Shown here: in pieces, positions 61,481-64,000 of the stretch
How positions within the stretch are numbered: the first letter of the stretch is position 1
How the letters are laid out: each line of letters begins with the position of its first letter
Assembly (NCBI GenBank): GCA_965153355.1
Contig: OZ231128.1
Coordinates: 38,378,001-38,442,000 of the forward strand
Source: Flaccisagitta enflata
Lineage: Eukaryota; Chaetognatha; Sagittoidea; Aphragmophora
Length of the DNA: 64,000 nucleotides
Reading direction: 5' to 3'
Made by a program: the position numbers and the translations under genes
The notes under the pieces: generated by a model
What the model was told of the DNA's origin: nothing
Seen by the model: the letters and a program-made list of their open reading frames with translations, nothing else
Database searches by the model: none

Positions 61481-62068
61481 AAGAGAGATAAGTTCAGGGG
61501 GAGAAAAGGGAGGTTCGGTAAGGCAGAGACCATGTGAGGAATCTTTGGTTCAAAAGCTGGACAGTGACCGTGATATAAACCGAAAACAATAACGCTCGTT
61601 TCCAATTCTTCCAGAGAAAGCAACTCTTTTCTCGTTTTATGGTGATGGAAAACTCTTGTGTGCCGAAAAATGGCCGAATCGTTGAATTTATCAGGATTTT
61701 CTCATAACATCAATGAACCACCACTTTCAGTCTTCCACACTAAAGAAAAGCTATGAAAAGTTAAGACATCAAATCAGAGATCAAACCTGATGTTTCACTA
61801 GACGGCATATCAAGGGGTAGGGTCTGAACCGTTCCATCATTCAGTTATTCTTTTATGGCTAAGAAATCATGTTTTTTTTATATACAAATTACAAAGTTAG
61901 GTTCTGTAGTGGGACGTTTTCATCTGGGGCAAGGCATAAGCCTCAGAGAACAGAACGACCACTAATGTGCATTAGGACACCTATTTTAGCTAGAAAAATC
62001 TCGGGGAATTAAATTGATTCATATAAAGACCAAGGTTTGGAATTAAGACCCAATAGCTAGTAGAGCAT

Positions 62069-62232
62069 AAAACAAGGCCGGATACACAGCCAATACCAGT
62101 TGCGGACGGGTGGGCAGGGGCGGAAATGCGCGTTTTCATTCTTTTCGACTCGTGTTCACGGACGGACCGAAGGACGGACCGACGGACGGACGGACAAAGG
62201 CTCCTATAGAGTTGCGTGTCCGCAACTGAAAA
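62069..62232 (-). mobile_element. TAGTTGCGG-subfamily element, minus orientation
   Basis: AAACAAGGCCGGATACACAG, CCAGTTGCGGACGGGTGGGC, AGGGGCGGAAATGCGCGTTT, TTCGACTCGTG, GGACGGACCGAAGGACGG array, AGAGTTGCGTGTCCGCAACT. A textbook minus-strand copy. Confidence 0.85.
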
Positions 62233-62491
62233 GCGCGGTTGATATTTTCTTGTGATACCAGGGCTTGATTCTATTGCCTAGTCTTGACAAGATGGCTGGT
62301 CACCAAAATTTGGGAATTGGAAAATAAGGAATTTTACTGCCAGCAGTGTTGCTAATGATAACAGGTCATTATTAAAAACGTAGCTAATTTCCTAAGGAGA
62401 TCAAAAGGAAAAAGCAACTTTATTGATAATGAGCCGTTAACTGTTGAGTCCTATCCCGATCACAACATGATTTCTTTCAACTCACTCTCAG

Positions 62492-62626
62492 GCGGTCAAG
62501 ATTGCCGCATTGCTCACTTTACAACCACACCGTGCCCCCTTACTTCTATCCAAGAAGGGCCAGCATCTTCACGATAGTACAGTGATGTGGAAGCTCGTAA
62601 CCACCATTTGTAAAAATAAGGCTTAA
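62492..62626 (+). CDS. Possible exon, unknown protein
   Basis: Acceptor AACTCACTCTCAG before 62,492; the frame reads AVKIAALLTLQPHRAPLLLS KKGQHLHDSTVMWKLVTTIC and ends at TAA (62,626), with a possible internal donor (ATTT|GTAAAA) near 62,611. It looks protein-like, but there is no linked neighbour. Confidence 0.3.
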   Translation, partial: AVKIAALLTLQPHRAPLLLSKKGQHLHDSTVMWKLVTTICKNKA

Positions 62627-62873
62627 AAATAAGGCTACATTCTTAAATGTTCGATGAAAGGAAAGATTTGGAAGCGTCGTAAGAATTCGTAGCTCCATCA
62701 CCCCTGCCTCTAGGCCTCTTTCCCATACGTTCCCAAATCCTTATCCGCCAGCTTCCCCCCCCCCCCCCTTATCATGCCCCACCTTGATTTTTTTCTTACA
62801 TTTCTTTTTTTATTCTTCTTGTTCGACAACTCCTCATCTTTCTCTCTCTCTCTCTTTCTTCTTTTGTTTGTAG

Positions 62874-63021
62874 TAACCAGCTGAATGGCCTCAGGCAGTC
62901 CACCAATTATGGAAGGAAAGAGAGATATGAGATCTCGTTTAAAACAAGGCCGCAATTTTTCATTCACGCTGTCATTTCGTTGTCATGGGTCACCCTCTTT
63001 GAAATGCATAGCTTCTTATAA
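62874..63021 (+). CDS. Possible terminal exon, membrane-segment-like
   Basis: A long polypyrimidine tract and TTTGTAG precede 62,874; the frame reads NQLNGLRQSTNYGRKERYEI SFKTRPQ, then a hydrophobic FFIHAVISLSWVTLF, and stops with TAA at 63,021. A minus-strand frame also crosses here, so the call is tentative. Confidence 0.3.
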
Positions 63022-63208
63022 AAAGAAATTGTAAAAAAAGAAGATGCATTTCACAAGATTTTCGAGGCCAGTTGTGGACGAACAAAGATGACTGAGTTAA
63101 CATTCTTGATTCTAGACCGTAAAGCACATACATAAACACACATACACACAACCGGCGCAATAACACACTGATGAATTACGTGTTCCCCTAAACTAAATTC
63201 GGTGATGC

Positions 63209-63209
<1 letters not shown>

Positions 63210-63266
<57 letters not shown>
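63210..63266 (+). repeat. (GT)n(GA)n microsatellite
   Basis: About 12 GT units, then about 17 GA units. Confidence 0.95.
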
Positions 63267-63270
<4 letters not shown>

Positions 63271-63297
63271 GATATCTTTACTTTTGTCTGTCTCAAC

Positions 63298-63575
63298 GTC
63301 TGTCTTAAGTGTTTAGCTGTCAGAACGTGTAGAAAGGTCTGTCGTGCTAATGCCTAATTCTGCTCTCTGCCTTCCTCTTTGCATGATTTTGTCTCCTTAT
63401 GTGTGTCTGTCTTCAACCTTCTCTGTTTGTCTTCAACGTCTGTCTTAAGTGTTTAGCTGTCAGAATGTGTAGAAATGTCCGTCGCGCTAATGCCTAATTC
63501 TGCTCTCTGCCTTCCTCTTTGCATGATTTTGTCTCCATATGTCTGTCTGTCTTCAACCTTCTCTGTTTGTCACTC
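63298..63575 (+). repeat. 140-bp tandem duplication
   Basis: CGTCTGTCTTAAGTGTTTAG starts at 63,298 and again at 63,438. The copies are almost identical through CTTTGCATGATTTTGTCTCC, so the event is recent. Confidence 0.85.
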
Positions 63576-63669
63576 TATGTCGATCTGGCCGTCGGACTAT
63601 CTGTGATTTGAACGGATAAATCCGCCTGACTGTCCGTCCTATGTCTCACACTCTGTTCTCTTTCTCTCT

Positions 63670-63847
<178 letters not shown>

Positions 63848-63851
63848 CCAG

Positions 63852-63988
63852 AATCATTACATCCACGGGCAAAAAGCAAAATTTTTCCTCTTAGGGAAAC
63901 CACCAACGTAGCCACCCCAGTTTCACCGCATGCCCAAACACACATTGTTTGCAACCGTATTCCCAACAACGCAACGCTGAAAATTTGA
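63852..63988 (+). CDS. Possible terminal exon, unknown protein
   Basis: After the (CT)n/CCCAG acceptor, the frame reads SLHPRAKSKIFPLRETTNVA TPVSPHAQTHIVCNRIPNNA and stops with TGA at 63,988. Composition is plausible; no family recognised, and upstream exons cannot be linked with confidence. Confidence 0.3.
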
Positions 63989-64000
63989 TGGAAAGATATA

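Noticed and set aside
61615-61707. Exon-like plus-strand frame after TTCCAATTCTTCCAG
   Set aside because: Only 30 codons to a stop, no donor, and the minus strand is equally open.

Overview
The window is nuclear DNA of a eukaryote, most likely an invertebrate animal. Genes are split by GT-AG introns, one gene is a typical metazoan gp91phox/NOX2-type NADPH oxidase, there is non-LTR retrotransposon debris, and microsatellites and small inverted-repeat elements make up much of the sequence. I see no bacterial features: no operons, no Shine-Dalgarno-led genes and no CRISPR. Most long open frames here are translations of simple repeats and are not genes.

Layout. (1) 1-11,800: no convincing host exon; tandem hairpin repeats, a TTTTGTCAC-type array, a ~2.6 kb imperfect palindrome carrying decayed retroelement-like coding sequence, C-rich sequence with direct repeats, and short palindromes. 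(2) 11,805-13,928, minus strand: five consecutive exons of a NOX2-like NADPH oxidase, covering the membrane/haem domain up to the start of the dehydrogenase domain. The FAD and NADPH exons were not found in the remaining 11.8 kb to the left. (3) 15,030-16,182, minus: an acidic, Ser/Asn-rich exon of an unrecognised protein that is phase-compatible with the oxidase. (4) 16,200-24,500: mainly mobile elements, two tRNA-derived sequences and one isolated good exon. (5) 24,563-38,978, plus: a large locus of twelve exons whose splice phases agree at every junction except one uncertain one. It encodes a Ser/Thr/Asp-rich, partly disordered protein with two pure-CAA polyglutamine tracts and a helical C-terminal region; I do not recognise the family. 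A 5'-truncated LINE sits in one of its introns. (6) 39,000-64,000: a 1.28 kb satellite of a 20-bp unit, many microsatellites, many copies of the small elements, and several isolated exon candidates (40.6 kb minus, 44.1 and 45.4 kb plus, 54.1-54.4 kb minus, 54.7-55.4 kb plus, 62.5-64.0 kb plus).

The most unusual content is the repeat landscape. One family of short elements begins with a TAGTCGCG...CGCGACT hairpin, continues with a GGTCCGTC-type array and usually ends in GCCGTGTATCCGGCCTTGTT; it occurs about 25 times, often with different minisatellite cores between the same ends. A second foldback family (ends CAAGGGCAATATG and AGAACACAGGGGGACTT) occurs three times. Several minisatellites reverse orientation at their midpoint, forming long palindromes. 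Microsatellites also abut splice sites of the two main genes directly. All gene models come from reading splice signals and frames by eye; no alignment or database search was run.
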